Shown one piece after another: positions 1 to 10,939 of a DNA stretch of 64,000 nt. The stretch's first letter is position 1. Every line of letters begins with the position of its first letter. Source of the stretch: Petaurus breviceps papuanus (taxonomy: Eukaryota > Chordata > Mammalia > Diprotodontia > Petauridae); the NCBI GenBank assembly GCA_028583685.1, contig JAMXIF010001178.1, forward strand, positions 2,419,093-2,483,092. The letters are read 5' to 3'. The notes under the pieces were generated by a model that did not search any database, was not told where the DNA came from, and saw only the letters and a program-made list of their open reading frames with translations. Position numbers and translations under genes: made by a program.

Positions 1-1620
1 CAGAAGTAGCATAAGAAACATCATCAAACTCATATATAACCAGAAAAGGAAGTGTGTCAGTCATGTAGCATATAGGACTTAAAGAAAATCATGGAGAAAG
101 ACCACGGAGGCTTAGAAAATGTATATAAGTCAAAATCTGCTCCCACAAAAAAAAAAAACCTATGCTGATTGATCAACTTTCCATTATAGTATTATTAACA
201 ACATGTGAATTGTTAGTGCTGTTATTATTTATAATCTAATGACGCCTGTAGCCTTCATACCAGCATTTTGTAAGGTTACATCCTCCCAAGCTCATCTAAC
301 CCAATTGATTATTTTTTTTAGACATAGGTGTAAGAGAAGACTTGATACCAACAGTGGAAAACAGGGTAAAATGGGTTTCAGAGGTTAATCCAACAGCCTA
401 TGTAACAGCTTGTTGAAAACCTGATAAAAGTGTCAAGAAAAGCCAAGGAGCAGGTAGCTTATCAGGGTCCTCTGAGGCCTCTGAGGACTAATAAAGGAGA
501 GAAATAAAAAGGATAACAGTTTTTCCTTTGGGGTGAGGGTGGGGGATATCCTGGTTACTGGTGCCTGTCTAGACAGCTGATATCAGTTCCAGTTCCACTG
601 GATGTGACCTGGACCTACTTTCCTAAATCTAAGACCAGGCCAAAGCTATATTCACCCCCAAAAAGGGATTGTCCTATTCAGGGATCCAGACTCCTATTTA
701 TAGTTCTGACTTGGGCTTTCACAAGATGGTAATTTCATGTCCTGTCATAAATCTCTCTTTCCAAATTGATATTTGTAGGTCAGTGGAGAAAAGAAGACAA
801 GAACCAAAACTGCTGAAATCCAGAAGAAACAATCCATTTACAGCTGTTGATGTATAAGCAAGATTTGCAGGAATAAGCTCCATTGTTGGAAAGACAGACA
901 AATGTATTAAAGTGAATCAGATGAACCCATGGGGTGGAGTTCAGAAGCCCAATGGGCATGACAAGGGAGTACTCAAGGGTTTGAAGAAGGCAGTGGGTGG
1001 TTTGACTTGTGGCTAACTTAGTTGGTTAGAACATTAGGTCAGTGCCACAGAATCTAGTCTCCAAGTGTGTGATGAGCCCTTACTGCCTACTTGGCACTAT
1101 GCAGGGCTGACCACTTGGAGTTTCTAATCTAGACATAAACAAGTAAAACCAGTTGTGAGACCAATATCTGACAGCAGAAAATAAGTGTGAAATTGGGTGC
1201 TTAAGATTAAAGGAAAAGGTTGGTAAATTTGTCTGGCAAAAAGGGGCTCAGATTGAGAAGGACAGCAAGGGGGTTCTCTTGCTTTGAAAACTAGGATTTT
1301 AATTTTCCATTATAAGTTGTTATCAATAATTTCCTTCCTTTTCATGTATGGTGACACCCATCCACAGGGAAGAGAGGTAGTGGGGGTGAGGGGAGAGGGT
1401 CTGTTCTTTTTGAAGCTTCACTTTATCAAAAATGGCATGTGTCATAGATAATTCCTTGACAAGGGAAGAGACCTAAAGCCAGAGGATTTTCCCTGATAGT
1501 ATATCTTGTCAGCCAGTTGCCTCACTTACCCTAAAGTCATTCAAAATGTTTGGGACAGGAAGCAACTTAACTCCTCAAATCTCTGTTCCTTGTCTATAGA
1601 AGATGTCAAGGAAAAGCCAA
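1..1620. other. No gene or recognised repeat
   Basis: I see no exon-like reading frame, RNA gene or repeat I can name. Reading frames here are at most about 60 codons and overlap on both strands, as expected by chance. Probably intergenic or intronic DNA. Confidence 0.5.
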
Positions 1621-1935
1621 CACATAGAGTCATAGAATCCTAGAATCTTTAAGCTGGAAGGAATCTTAGGATACAATTTCAGAAATGGAAGAGACCTTAG
1701 AATATAGATTTAGAAAAGCTCTCACAACAAACTGGTAGAACTGAATGGAGTTTACATTGTTTACATAGAAGAGTTTACATTGTTTGCAAGAAGGCTAGAC
1801 TTGGAAGACCCCTTAGAACACAGACTATTAGCACTGGGTGGGAACTTAGAACATTAGCTATCGGGGCTGAAAGGGACCTGAGGGATCAACCTTTCCATTT
1901 CACAGATGATGACATTGAGATCCAAAATTAGGTTC
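1621..1935. repeat. Degenerate units resembling the tail of an old SINE
   Basis: Several variants of one motif, a run like tagaatcttagagctggaa followed by gggacctta, recur at roughly 40-90 base spacing. The stretch ends in the MIR-like cacagatgatgacattgaga. The motif is the antisense of the 3' part of several mammalian CORE-SINEs. A short direct duplication (gagtttacattgttt) lies at about 1748-1790. The exact family is not assigned. Confidence 0.45.
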
Positions 1936-2079
1936 AACCTTCCTAAAACACTAATTTAGTTATGTCTCTTCAAAATCCCCAGTTTTTCAACCTCTCTACG
2001 CTTCTCAGCCAGCTACCCAACACAATGTACCCCTGAGAAAAGAGTATGTTTCATTTCTATTGTTGTTTTTCGTATCCAC

Positions 2080-2475
2080 AGTCCCTAGCACTGTGCCTGA
2101 AACAGTCGGTGCTTAATAATTGCATATTTATTGACTGAAGCAAGGTCTTCAAAATCTGGCCCCCTCTTAGTTTCTGCCTCATTCATTCAATTTAAGTTGG
2201 CCACAGTTATTCCCCATGTGTCTTCAGCTCCAGTCAGACCAATTACTCACTCACTTTGTAGTCTTTCCCCTTGCCCATCCCAATTCCTTCACACACAATG
2301 ATCATTCCCACTTCTATGATTTTGTTCATGCTGTTTACCTTTCTTCTATTTGCAAAGTCACACTCCTTTCTCTCTGATTCCTATCCATCCTCCAAACCCA
2401 GGTCCAGGCTTAGGTACACTGCTCCTGAATGTCCCAAGACAACTCCTTTGAAATTCTATAGTACTGTAGTGGCAA
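2080..2475 (+). repeat. L2 LINE 3' fragments
   Basis: The phrase ccctagcactgtgcctgaaa followed by gtgcttaataattgcatatt is the classic L2 3' end. The following 2140-2475 stretch reads like L2 3' coding/UTR sequence (a ccatcctccaaacccaggtc motif, then a tatagtactgta motif). Both are on the plus strand and heavily diverged. They may be two adjacent copies. Confidence 0.6.
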
Positions 2476-3640
2476 CCATACTGGCAGACCCAGGATGGCT
2501 GCTAGCACGGGTTCTTAGATCTGCTTTACTAGGAAAGACAGTTATTTAAGGGGTCAACAATCTTTTTTTAATTACATTCACTAGTTGAGGGGAAAAGTCA
2601 GCACCCTGTACTTCAGAGAAAATACAAGTAGAGAAATAAAAACCAACAGACAGGACTCTGCCTGAATCAACTATACACTTTATATACATCCCTGGATGGA
2701 GAGAGCCTTAACACCTGAGCGGTCAGGGAGCTCTGAACATTCAGCCACTCAAAATCTGGATCAGGGAATCACAAGATCCTTCTCATAAGCAAGCCCCCAG
2801 AGTAAAATACCAACTCAGAGTATATATACACTTCTCAGAGCCAGAAAGCATCAAAACCCTTTTGACTCAATGCCTTATTAGATATTAGCACAAGGTGTGA
2901 AAGCCTTCCTACAAGCAAGTCTCCCCTAAGCAAACTTCTCTTAATGGGCTCCAGATGAGGCCTATTAATGGATGGGGAAGATCTTCTATCCCATTAAGAT
3001 TAGAAGTACTTACTGTTGTACTTTGTAACATTGTCAGAAGCCAACAGTTGAAAGTGAGAAAGGAGACTATCTGTGGCAAGAAATGTTGAGGTTGAGTTAG
3101 GCTCTTATTTCCCCACAACTCTCACCTCTTACTCCCCTTTTTCCTCTCTTCCGTAATACCCCCAGCCCCAAAACACCAGAGGGAAGAGAAAAGTTAGCTC
3201 TGCAGATGGAGGAAGTCTTGTGGAAGGGAAGTGAATGAACTTTAAGACAAACATGTGCTATGGAACTTTAGGAAATGGAAAAATAAAATACCATCTTGTC
3301 TTACTGGCAAAAACACTAAGAAAAGGGATGAATAAAACTCAGAAAAGTTCAAGCCGTATTACATCCCAGCTTAGGGACAGATGTTTTAAGCATAAATTCA
3401 TTTGGTATTTTCATTCAAGGAAATTCACTTGGGCAAAAATATACAAATCTAATAAAAGAGAATGCATTGGAAGCAAGAACACAGAATGGGGACAGATTTG
3501 AATGATCCTGGAAGGAGAGAATAGACTGTTTTGGAGTCAGACTTGAGAAATTCTGACCTGGTAAGCAAGAGGACAAGGGGCAGGAAATACTTCTCTTCAG
3601 ACAGTCCCTTTTCTTCCTGCCTTATTCTTTGGCCTATGCC
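2476..3640. other. No gene; unclassified, possibly repeat-derived
   Basis: No reading frame or known family is recognised. On the minus strand the 2540-3120 part has an LTR-like look (a tatataaag box near its end), but I could not find matching TG/CA ends with flanking duplications, so I do not call it one. Confidence 0.3.
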
Positions 3641-3939
3641 AATTTCTAATTAATAGGAGAAACTATAAAAAAAAAAAAAAAGCAAGGAGATTGTTGCCTG
3701 AGGCTAGGGACGAGCAGGTGGAATTCAGAGGACAATAAAGGGTCCTGGGAATACAAGGTTGGGTCTCTTATTCCATGAGTCCCTGCAGGAAGCAGCAAAA
3801 ACAGCTTGTTAAACATGAACTGCTTCACCCTGAAAGAGTTCCAAAGCCAGCAGCTCAGAATTGTTCAGAAGTCTGGCTGGACATTCAGAAATTAAAGGGG
3901 GAGAGAGGTCCTGCACATGCCCCACTCCCCAACACTACA

Positions 3940-4085
3940 TATTTATTTTGTGTGCATTCTGTATTTATTTTTCTGTGGATATGCTATATAATACTATTCA
4001 TATTTAAGCTCCTTGAGGGTAGGAACTTTTTTTTATTTTTGAATTTGTTTTCCTAGCACCTAATGCATTGTCCTTAAAAAGATTA
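3940..4085 (+). repeat. L2-type LINE 3' tail
   Basis: Reads tttaagctccttgagggtag, then cctagcacctaatgcattgt, which is the usual order of an L2 3' UTR and end. Diverged and short. Confidence 0.5.
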
Positions 4086-5520
4086 TCATATGGGGCAAAG
4101 AGAGAAGAACTAACCACTAATACTCATTGATTTCCTTTACCCTCTGGCAAAATGGCTACTTTTGGGAATCCAATGCCAGCCAGTCATTCTGGCCTGACCG
4201 TGGCTCCCTGATGCTTCCTGCTTGTCCCTTTCTGGGGAAAGCTTCAGCTCTGCTTGCATTTTCAGACTGAAGTTTCTTCTCATCCATTCACCTCTTGGTT
4301 AAAGTGCCTCATTAGACTGGCTCTTCCAAGTATCTCACTCAATGTTTGGAAATAGAAAGCTTGGTCCATTGTCACCTTCACAATGCCTGCCTTGTGAGTT
4401 CCACACTGTGCTGACTCGGAGGCCAGGAGACCTCTATCCCTTTCCTGGGTTTTATCTCTCAGCACTTTGCTCCCATTCAAGTAGTAATATCACCCCAGTA
4501 ATTGTCCTACATAGCTGATAAAAGGTCTAGGCTAGAACAGCATGTTTTCATCATTGTAGTTAAGTCAAATAGCTATTAACTATACTTTTACAAGGGTTAT
4601 TCATACCTTTAGCTGACATGCCATGATATAGAGCTCCCATTAGAGGTTCCCACAAGGGGCTGTCTTTTTTTTTTGTAGCTTTAGAGATGGGTAGGTCCAA
4701 TTTCTTCCTACTGCACTTGGTCTCCTTTAAAAAGGAGAAGAAGGAAAATAGCAGAGAGGAGAGAAAGGATACTAATAAGCAGAAGGAATACTCTGTGGAT
4801 TTCATCAACAAATGACAGCCTTACAGACAGTAAACTTTCCTTGTGCTTTACAGATAATTACAAGGACTTGTCAAACTGAATCGATTGGAGGGAATTTAAA
4901 AAGAACTCTCTTAAGTGCAGATCCTTGAAGCTGCATTTCCATTTCCTCCCTGATAAGAAGTATTTCACCCAAAAAGAATGTATCAAAGGTTTTTTGGACA
5001 TTTTTTTCCCCCAAGGCTGGCTTGAAAGGTATAAAAGCCTGGATTTCTCTTAAAAGCATAAACAGGATCCTCAGCTCTAGATTTTGAGAACTTAAAGCAG
5101 TCGCACAGTCTGGGACATGAATCATGTTCAGGGTTTGGAAAAAAGTTGTAAAATCATGGAAGCCTGAGGTTTGGAGCCTAACTCTGAAAGGGATGATACA
5201 GTTAATAAGAACCATGGTAATTATTACTTTTTGAAAAGACCAGCTCCTTATTTCTACCAAAGGAAAACGTGTCTTCCTGCTTCTTTCCTTGCTCCAGTTA
5301 GGGGTTAGTCAGGCTAAATATACAGTTTAGTCAAATGGCATTTAATTCTCTTGGAATCACCACCCAGTTCAGTTAACATCATCATACTCCACACAGTAAG
5401 ACCTGTGTCCCTTAGCTGTGGTTTTGGAAAACACTAGAAAACCTCTGATTATCACAAGAAATGTAATAAAATTCTCGGAAAATACCCTCACAACAAAATT
5501 AATTAACATCGTAAAGGACC
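4086..5520. other. No gene recognised
   Basis: The longest frame is a 129-codon minus-strand stretch at 4871-5260. It has no recognisable domain, no splice context and no codon signal that I can see, and is most likely chance. Otherwise unique-looking DNA with homopolymer runs. Confidence 0.4.
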
Positions 5521-5524
5521 CTTA

Positions 5525-5745
5525 TTACATTTATAGTCTTCTTACTTCTCACTCCCTCTGGGTCTTCTGCAGCCTAGAAGCACTGGGCTCCCTTCTGTTC
5601 CTCAGACACTTCATTCCATCACCCAAGTCTGTGCGTTTTTACTGACTATTCCCTCATGCCTGGAACATTCTCCATCCTCATCTCTATCTTATATCTTAAA
5701 TTCCTTCAGATCACAACTAAAATCACACCTCTCTTCTGAGTCACT
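5525..5745 (+). repeat. L2 LINE fragment
   Basis: Plus-strand L2-like 3' coding/UTR text: an acttctcactccctctgg motif, gcctggaacattctccatcc, then ttccttcagatcacaactaa. The same order is seen in the longer L2 copies at 6020-6480 and 41440-43620. Confidence 0.55.
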
Positions 5746-5862
5746 TGACTGATAAGATGGAAAACTAGATATTTTTTCCAATCCTTACAACCTCTCAAAT
5801 CTCTCCAAAATAGGAATTATATGCAAGAGATAAAGATCTTTCAACTGTCCAATTATCTAAGA

Positions 5863-5998
5863 CAGTGGTATCAAACTCAATTAGAAACAATCCCTGATAG
5901 CCCCATATTAGCTTAGAAAACAACAAATTAACATTATATTGTACTGTATTTTTATTTATTTTGTTAAACATTTCCCAATTATATTTTAATCTTGTTCC
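5863..5998 (+). mobile_element. Non-autonomous hAT element, left half
   Basis: Starts with cagtggtatcaaactcaa, a hAT-type terminal repeat. It continues through an AT-rich interior (atttttatttattttgttaa, acatttcccaattatatttt) that is partly shared in order with the more complete copy at 48135-48366. The right terminus is missing or unrecognisable and L2 sequence follows. Confidence 0.6.
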
Positions 5999-6019
5999 CA
6001 CAATACTCAGAAATTTTGT

Positions 6020-6500
6020 CATCCTCCTACTTAATAAACTCCAAGGGCTCCCTATCGCATCCAAAATTAAATATAAAATCTCTCAATTTGGTTTTCAATG
6101 CCCTTTTTGACCTTCCCACCTCAACCTTTCCAATCTTTCTATACCTTACTCCCCTCCCACATACTCTTCAATCCAGTGACATCGGCCTTCTTACTTTCCT
6201 TACACAAGACACTCCATCTCCGGACTCTAGGCATTTTTCCCTGTCTCCCATGCATGGAATGCTCTCCTCTCCTCTTTTCTGCCTCCTGGCTTTCCTGGTT
6301 TCCTTCAAGTGACAACTTAAATTCTTCCTTTATGGGAAGTCATTTCTAATCTCCCTTAATGCTAGCACCTTCCCTCTGTTGACTGTCTCTGATTTATCCT
6401 GTATATAACATGTTTGTACATAGATTTTTTGCATGTTGTCTCTCCTATCCGACCGCGGACTCCTTTAGAGCAAGAACTGCTTTTTACCTTTCTTCATGTC
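6020..6500 (+). repeat. L2 LINE 3' region
   Basis: Plus-strand L2-type sequence: aataaactccaagggctccc, then gcatggaatgctctcctctc, then ccttccctctgttgactgtc, then a gcaagaactgctttttacct UTR motif. It lacks the terminal cagtgcctggcaca motif. From 6525 a different tail-like module follows (tggtcctctttgagaatgaa), whose family I cannot name. Confidence 0.65.
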
Positions 6501-6671
6501 CTTCTCTATATCTTGTCACTGGACCCAGATGGCTCCAGAGGAGAAAGTGAGGCTGGTGACTTTGCACAGCCTCCCTCACTTAAATCCAATTCACTTGCAA
6601 GGCATGGTATCCCCTCCCTGATGTCATGGTCCTCTTTGAGAATGAAGGACAAACAGCAATCCTTGGCACTT

Positions 6672-6925
6672 AAGTATCTGTTACTGTTGTTCAGTTGTTT
6701 GTCTGTCTGAAACTTTGTGATTCCATTTGAGTTTTTCTTGGCAAAAATACTGGAATGGTTTGTCATGTCCTTCTCCAGCTCATTTTACAGATGAAGAAAC
6801 TAAAGCAAATAGGGTTAAATGACTTGCCCAGAGTCATATAGATAGTAAATGTCTGAGGTCAAATTCGAACTCAGGAAGAAGAGTCTACCTGATTCCAGGG
6901 CCTTCTCTGCCACCTAGCTGCCTGT
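6672..6925 (-). mobile_element. Mar-1-type CORE-SINE with RTE tail
   Basis: Read on the minus strand it has the tRNA-like head (cagctaggtggcagagaagg), a CORE-type middle (agtcatttaaccctatttgc), then the tail motif ggagaaggacatgacaaacc with tttgccaagaaaaactc. That tail is the RTE/Bov-B-type end that defines Mar-1 CORE-SINEs of marsupials. Confidence 0.75.
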
Positions 6926-7104
6926 ACTACTATGTACTCCACATAGTAAGCATTTAATAAATGTTTAATGACTAGAAGTATTTACTTGGTGTGCATACAA
7001 TTATCTGAAAACAAAAACATTTACAGAATTATTGTTTTGTCTAAATACCACAAAAATAACCTTTCTGACTTTTTAAAATTTAAGTGGTTAATTTTTTTCT
7101 TTTA

Positions 7105-8462
7105 CTAATTCTTTGTGTTGAGATGATCTCCAAAAAAAGAATGTAAAGGTGAGAAAGAGGTGTTCACTGGGAGAAAGGTTAAGGGAGAGAGAGAATGGGG
7201 CAAGTTTTCTCACAAAAAGGTAGCACCCAAGGAAGAACTTTTATACTGGAGGGGGTGATGGAGGTGGTGGTGGCAGGCAATGCTTGAATCTCACTATCAC
7301 TGTAACTGAGTCAAAGAGGAAAGAATATATATGTATACATGTAGACAAAAAGAAAATTTATCTTGCCCAACAGTGAGATAGGAAGAGAAAGGGATAAGAA
7401 ATAAGGGAGGAGGGGAATGAAAAAGAGGAGGGCAGATTTAGTGGGGCAGTCGGAAGCAAGACAGAATTTTGAGGAGGGAAAAGAGAAAAAGAGAGAGAAG
7501 TATAGACAGAGAAAAATGGGATGGAAAGAAATGTACAGTTAATAATCATAACTGTGAATATGAATGGGAGGAGCTAACCTAAAGAATGGAAACAGAAAGC
7601 AGAATGGATTAGAAACCAGAATCCAACAAGATGCTGTGTTCAAGAGACACACTTAAAACAGAAAGACACACAGAGAATTAAAATAAAGGGCCAGAGCAGA
7701 ATGTATTGTATTTCAGCTGAAGAGAAGGTGAAGAGGGCAGGTGAGGCAATCATAAACTAAGCCAAAACAAAAACAAAAATTAGATCTAATTGAAAGAGGG
7801 GCAGCTAGGTGGCACAATGAATAGAATACCAGCCCTGGAGTCAGGAGGACCTGAGTTCAAATCCAGCCTCAGACACTTGACACTTACTAGCCATGTGACC
7901 TCGGGCAAGTCATTTAACACCAATTGCCCTGTCCTCCCCCTCCAAAAAAAGAAGAAAGAGATAATCAGGGAAAGTACATTTAGCTTAAAAGTACCATAGA
8001 CAATGAAATAATATTGAAAGAATTTTAATTAAGTTTTTTCTGATAAGGATCTCATTTCTCAAATAGATAAGGACCTGATTCAAATTTATAAAAAGAAAAA
8101 CCATTCTCCAATTGATAAATGGTCAAAGGATATGAACAAGCAGTTTTTAGAAGAATTCAAAGCTATCTATAGTTATATGAAAAATGCTCTAAATCATGAT
8201 AGATTGCAGAAAGGCAAATTAAAATGCTCTGAGGTACCACCTCACACCTATCAGAAATAATGAATGCTGGAGGGGATTCAGAAAAATAGATACATTAATG
8301 AACTGTTAGTAGGGCAGTGAACTAGTCCAACCATTCTGGAGAACAATCTGGAACCATGCTAGAAGGACTATAAAACTGTGCATACCCTTTGACCTAGCAA
8401 TACCATTACTAGGTTTATATCCTGAAAAGATGAAAGAAAAAAGGAAAAGAACCTATTTGTCC
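7105..8462 (+). mobile_element. L1 copy H, internally deleted
   Basis: Plus-strand L1. About 7130-7520 is the purine-rich region between ORF1 and ORF2. About 7530-8010 is an ORF2 endonuclease-domain remnant, including the CSRDTLKTERHTE stretch (compare the LQETH motif region of L1 endonuclease). At about 8020-8030 it jumps to the ORF2 C-terminal part (SDKDLISQIDKDLIQIYKKK, then PIDKWSKDMN), continuing to about 8460. The reverse-transcriptase core is absent and the 5' end including ORF1 is missing. Many stops; not functional. A SINE sits in the endonuclease part. Confidence 0.75.
7799..7953 (+). mobile_element. tRNA-derived SINE, type I
   Basis: Head gggcagctaggtggcacaat, B-box-like gagttcaaatccagcctc, ending in ccaattgccct plus a C-rich stretch and A-rich tail. 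Flanked by the short direct repeat gaaagag (about 7792-7798 and 7954-7960), so a complete insertion into L1 copy H. Confidence 0.85.
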
Positions 8463-8690
8463 AAAAACATTCATAGCACACTTTATGTGTGTTATCTCTT
8501 GTGTGATCCTCACAACAACCCCTTAAAGTAAGTGTGCTATTACTATTATCCTGATTTTACAAATAAGGAATGGTCAGGTGCCTTGCCCAGGGGCATACAG
8601 CTAGTAAATACTGAGGCAGGATTTTAACTTAGGTCTGCTGTCTCCAAGTTCATTGCTGACACCTAGTTGCCTTTTCATTTTAACCCCAAT
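8463..8690 (-). repeat. MIR-like SINE
   Basis: Contains tgatcctcacaacaacccc, then a tgattttacaaataaggaa motif, ccttgcccaggggcatacag and a cagctagtaaatactgaggc motif, the antisense order of MIR. Diverged. Confidence 0.7.
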
Positions 8691-9354
8691 ATTTTCCAGG
8701 GGGATGCTATTTGGCTACAAATTAGAGAATTTACAAGTTCACAAAAATCACAATTTTAAGTGACTCAAAGGGCAATGGAAAAATACACAGTGGATGGAAA
8801 GATCATGAAGCATATTACCAAGGATGGTCTGGTATTCAAGAAATGACATCATCCAGGCTGTCTTTGAAAAGGGAAAGGAGGCCAGGCACATAGTAAGATT
8901 AAAGGATTACAGATATAGAGCCTCAGTGATGGGTGCTCTGGTGATCACAAATGACTACGACACAGAGGAAAGTCTTCAACAAGTTGAATGACTCCTCTGA
9001 GGAGAAGTAACCAAGAAATGTGGACAAACACCTCATGGGATGAGAAGGTGCTAGAGGTGTCGTGATCTCTGCTGGTCAAGGGACTGTCCATATCAATAAG
9101 ATTGTGACTCTTTCTCAGTCTTGAAACACAAAATGACACATTACTTCACTGAAGTTCAGTTTTTTCTTATCAGCCTCCTACCTAAACCTTGGACTGAATG
9201 CTGGGATTAGATAGGTGAATTTTTGCATTCCTTGATGGAATTCAGACCTCTATCCATGTCCTGACCATTTTCAAACCTTGTTGCCTTGGGCAAAACCTTT
9301 TCCTTTTAAATTCCCTTTTATGTGTTGTTTTCCTGCACTGGCTAATAATAATAA
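8691..9354. other. No gene or named repeat
   Basis: Translations in all frames are stop-rich. The 8780-9140 part has a somewhat coding-like texture but I could not match it to a known protein, so I leave it unassigned. Confidence 0.35.
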
Positions 9355-9835
9355 CTAGCATGTACATGATACTTTAAATTTAGCAAAGTCCTTTACACAC
9401 ATCATCTCATTTTATCCTCACACTAGCCCTGGTTGGCAATTCCTATTTTACAGGTGAAGAAACTGAAGCAGACAAAAGTTTAGTAACTCATATAGATCAC
9501 AAGTGTCTGAGGTAGGATTTTTTTTTAAAGCAATTGGGGTTAAGTAACTTGCTCAAGTTTACACGGCCAGTTATTTCTGGGTGTGGTGCTAAGTATCTGA
9601 GCCCGGATTTGATCCCCCAGGTCATCCCGACACTGGGGCCGGTGCTCTTACTCGCTGTGCTACCTGGCTGCCCTTGAGGTAGTATTTGAACTCAGGTCTT
9701 CCAAACTCTAGGTCCAGTCTCCTAACACTGTACCACTTAGATGCCAAGGGGTCTTGTATTTGTATCCTCAGCACTTAGCACAATGCCTGGCATACACTAA
9801 GTGCTTAATAAATGCTTTAGCATTCACATAAAACA
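9355..9835 (-). repeat. MIR-like SINE with adjacent L2 end
   Basis: Antisense MIR text (tcatctcattttatcctcac, ttttacaggtgaagaaactg) resumes after a SINE insertion as gaactcaggtcttccaaact. At 9755-9830 an L2-type end in plus sense follows (tcagcacttagcacaatgcc, gtgcttaataaatgcttt). Confidence 0.65.
9521..9674 (-). mobile_element. tRNA-derived SINE, type II
   Basis: Minus-strand copy. Read in sense: agcgagtaagagcaccggcc, atcaaatccgggctcagata, cagaaataactggccgtgta, ccccaattgctttaaa. Flanked by tgaggtaggattt (9508-9520) and tgaggtagtattt (9675-9687), one mismatch, within a MIR. Confidence 0.85.
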
Positions 9836-10059
9836 AAGATGAGAATCTCTGATCTTCCTCTTCCATTGGGGAATTGTGAGACTGAAATTAGAGAATGCAC
9901 ATAAAATATCATTGCAAAATGTTTTTTTTAAAGGTGATACAAATGAAAGGAATTATAATCACTCTACTGTGGGGAATCCCTAACAGGGACATGACTTTCT
10001 CCCAGTTCCAGTTTTCAAAAATGAGTTGCAACATAGAAAGCTGGATGTCCAGAATCCCA

Positions 10060-10775
10060 GTCCTCATCTGATTTGGAAAAGCTCATTTAGACCCACTCAT
10101 TCCACTCTGTGTTCGCCACTCTTCCTGGTCTCAACTCCACACAACCAGATGCCTCTCCCAGCTTCAGCTCTTCACCTCCAATCTCACCACCATGCTGCTA
10201 ACTCAAGCCTTGGCTGGTACTACCTTGCTCAGTTTCCTCTCCCCTCTAACTGGAGAGCTAGAGAGTGGGGTACCAAACTACTGCCATTGCCTTTCTTTAT
10301 AGAACTGAACTCAGCTCATTTCACTGTGTATCTGCCGCTCTTTTGGGTTTCAACTCCACTGAACAAGAGCCACAGTCATCGTCCCATTCCCCTCACCTCC
10401 CCAAAATGGGTACCACAGGTGTCTGCCCTCCCCCGCCATTTCTGCCTTCTTTTGTGTGTTGTCTTCCCCCTATTGGATTATAAACTTTGTGAGAGCAGGG
10501 ACTATTTTTTTTGCTTTTTTTTTGGAGAGGGGAAGGTAGGGCAATTAGGGCTAAGTGACTTGGCCAAGGTCATGTGGTTAGTTTTTGTGTTAAGTGCCCA
10601 AGGCTGGATTTGACCTCAGGTCCTCCTGCCTCCAGGGCTGGTGCTCTATTCACTGTGCCACCTAGCCATCCCCAGACTATTTTTCATTGTATTAATTGTA
10701 TCCCTGGTGTTTAGCACAGTGCCTAGCACATAGTAGGTGCTTAATAAATATTTACTGGGTTTACTGGATTTGCTT
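10060..10775 (+). repeat. Unclassified repeat with internal duplication and L2-like tail
   Basis: A segment at about 10090-10160 (cattccactctgtgttcgcc ... ggtctcaactccac) recurs at about 10316-10385 (catttcactgtgtatctgcc ... gggtttcaactccac). After 10440 the sequence turns into an L2-type 3' UTR, and the end (tttagcacagtgcctagcac, gtgcttaataaatattta) completes it. It could be a composite SINE or LINE end. The 195-codon frame across it is not a gene. Confidence 0.45.
10510..10674 (-). mobile_element. tRNA-derived SINE, type I
   Basis: Minus-strand type I SINE (sense head ggatggctaggtggcacagt, sense middle gaggacctgaggtcaaatcc). Flanked by perfect 10-bp direct repeats gactattttt at 10500-10509 and 10675-10684, splitting an L2-like tail. 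Confidence 0.88.
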
Positions 10776-10896
10776 ATTTGAAAGTTTGAGAGAAGAATCC
10801 TAGGGTATCATTATTAGTAGTATTCCTTATTGCCTCAAAGAGCAGCTCTTTTAAAATGACATAGGACTTCCTCACTCACATCATGACTATTTTGTT

Positions 10897-10933
<37 letters not shown>

Positions 10934-10934
10934 G
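10897..10934. repeat. (TC)n-(AC)n microsatellite
   Basis: A short TC run passes directly into an AC run of about 12 dinucleotides. Confidence 0.9.
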
Positions 10935-10939
10935 TTCCC

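Noticed and set aside
4871-5260. 129-codon minus-strand frame outside named repeats
   Set aside because: No domain, no family resemblance, no splice or promoter context; length is within chance for 64 kb.
8710-9140. Possible ribosomal-protein-like retrocopy
   Set aside because: The texture looked coding-like, but no frame matched any protein I could recall, so I do not name it.
10026-10613. 195-codon open frame
   Set aside because: It runs from an unclassified repeat across an L2-like tail into an inserted SINE, so it cannot be one gene.
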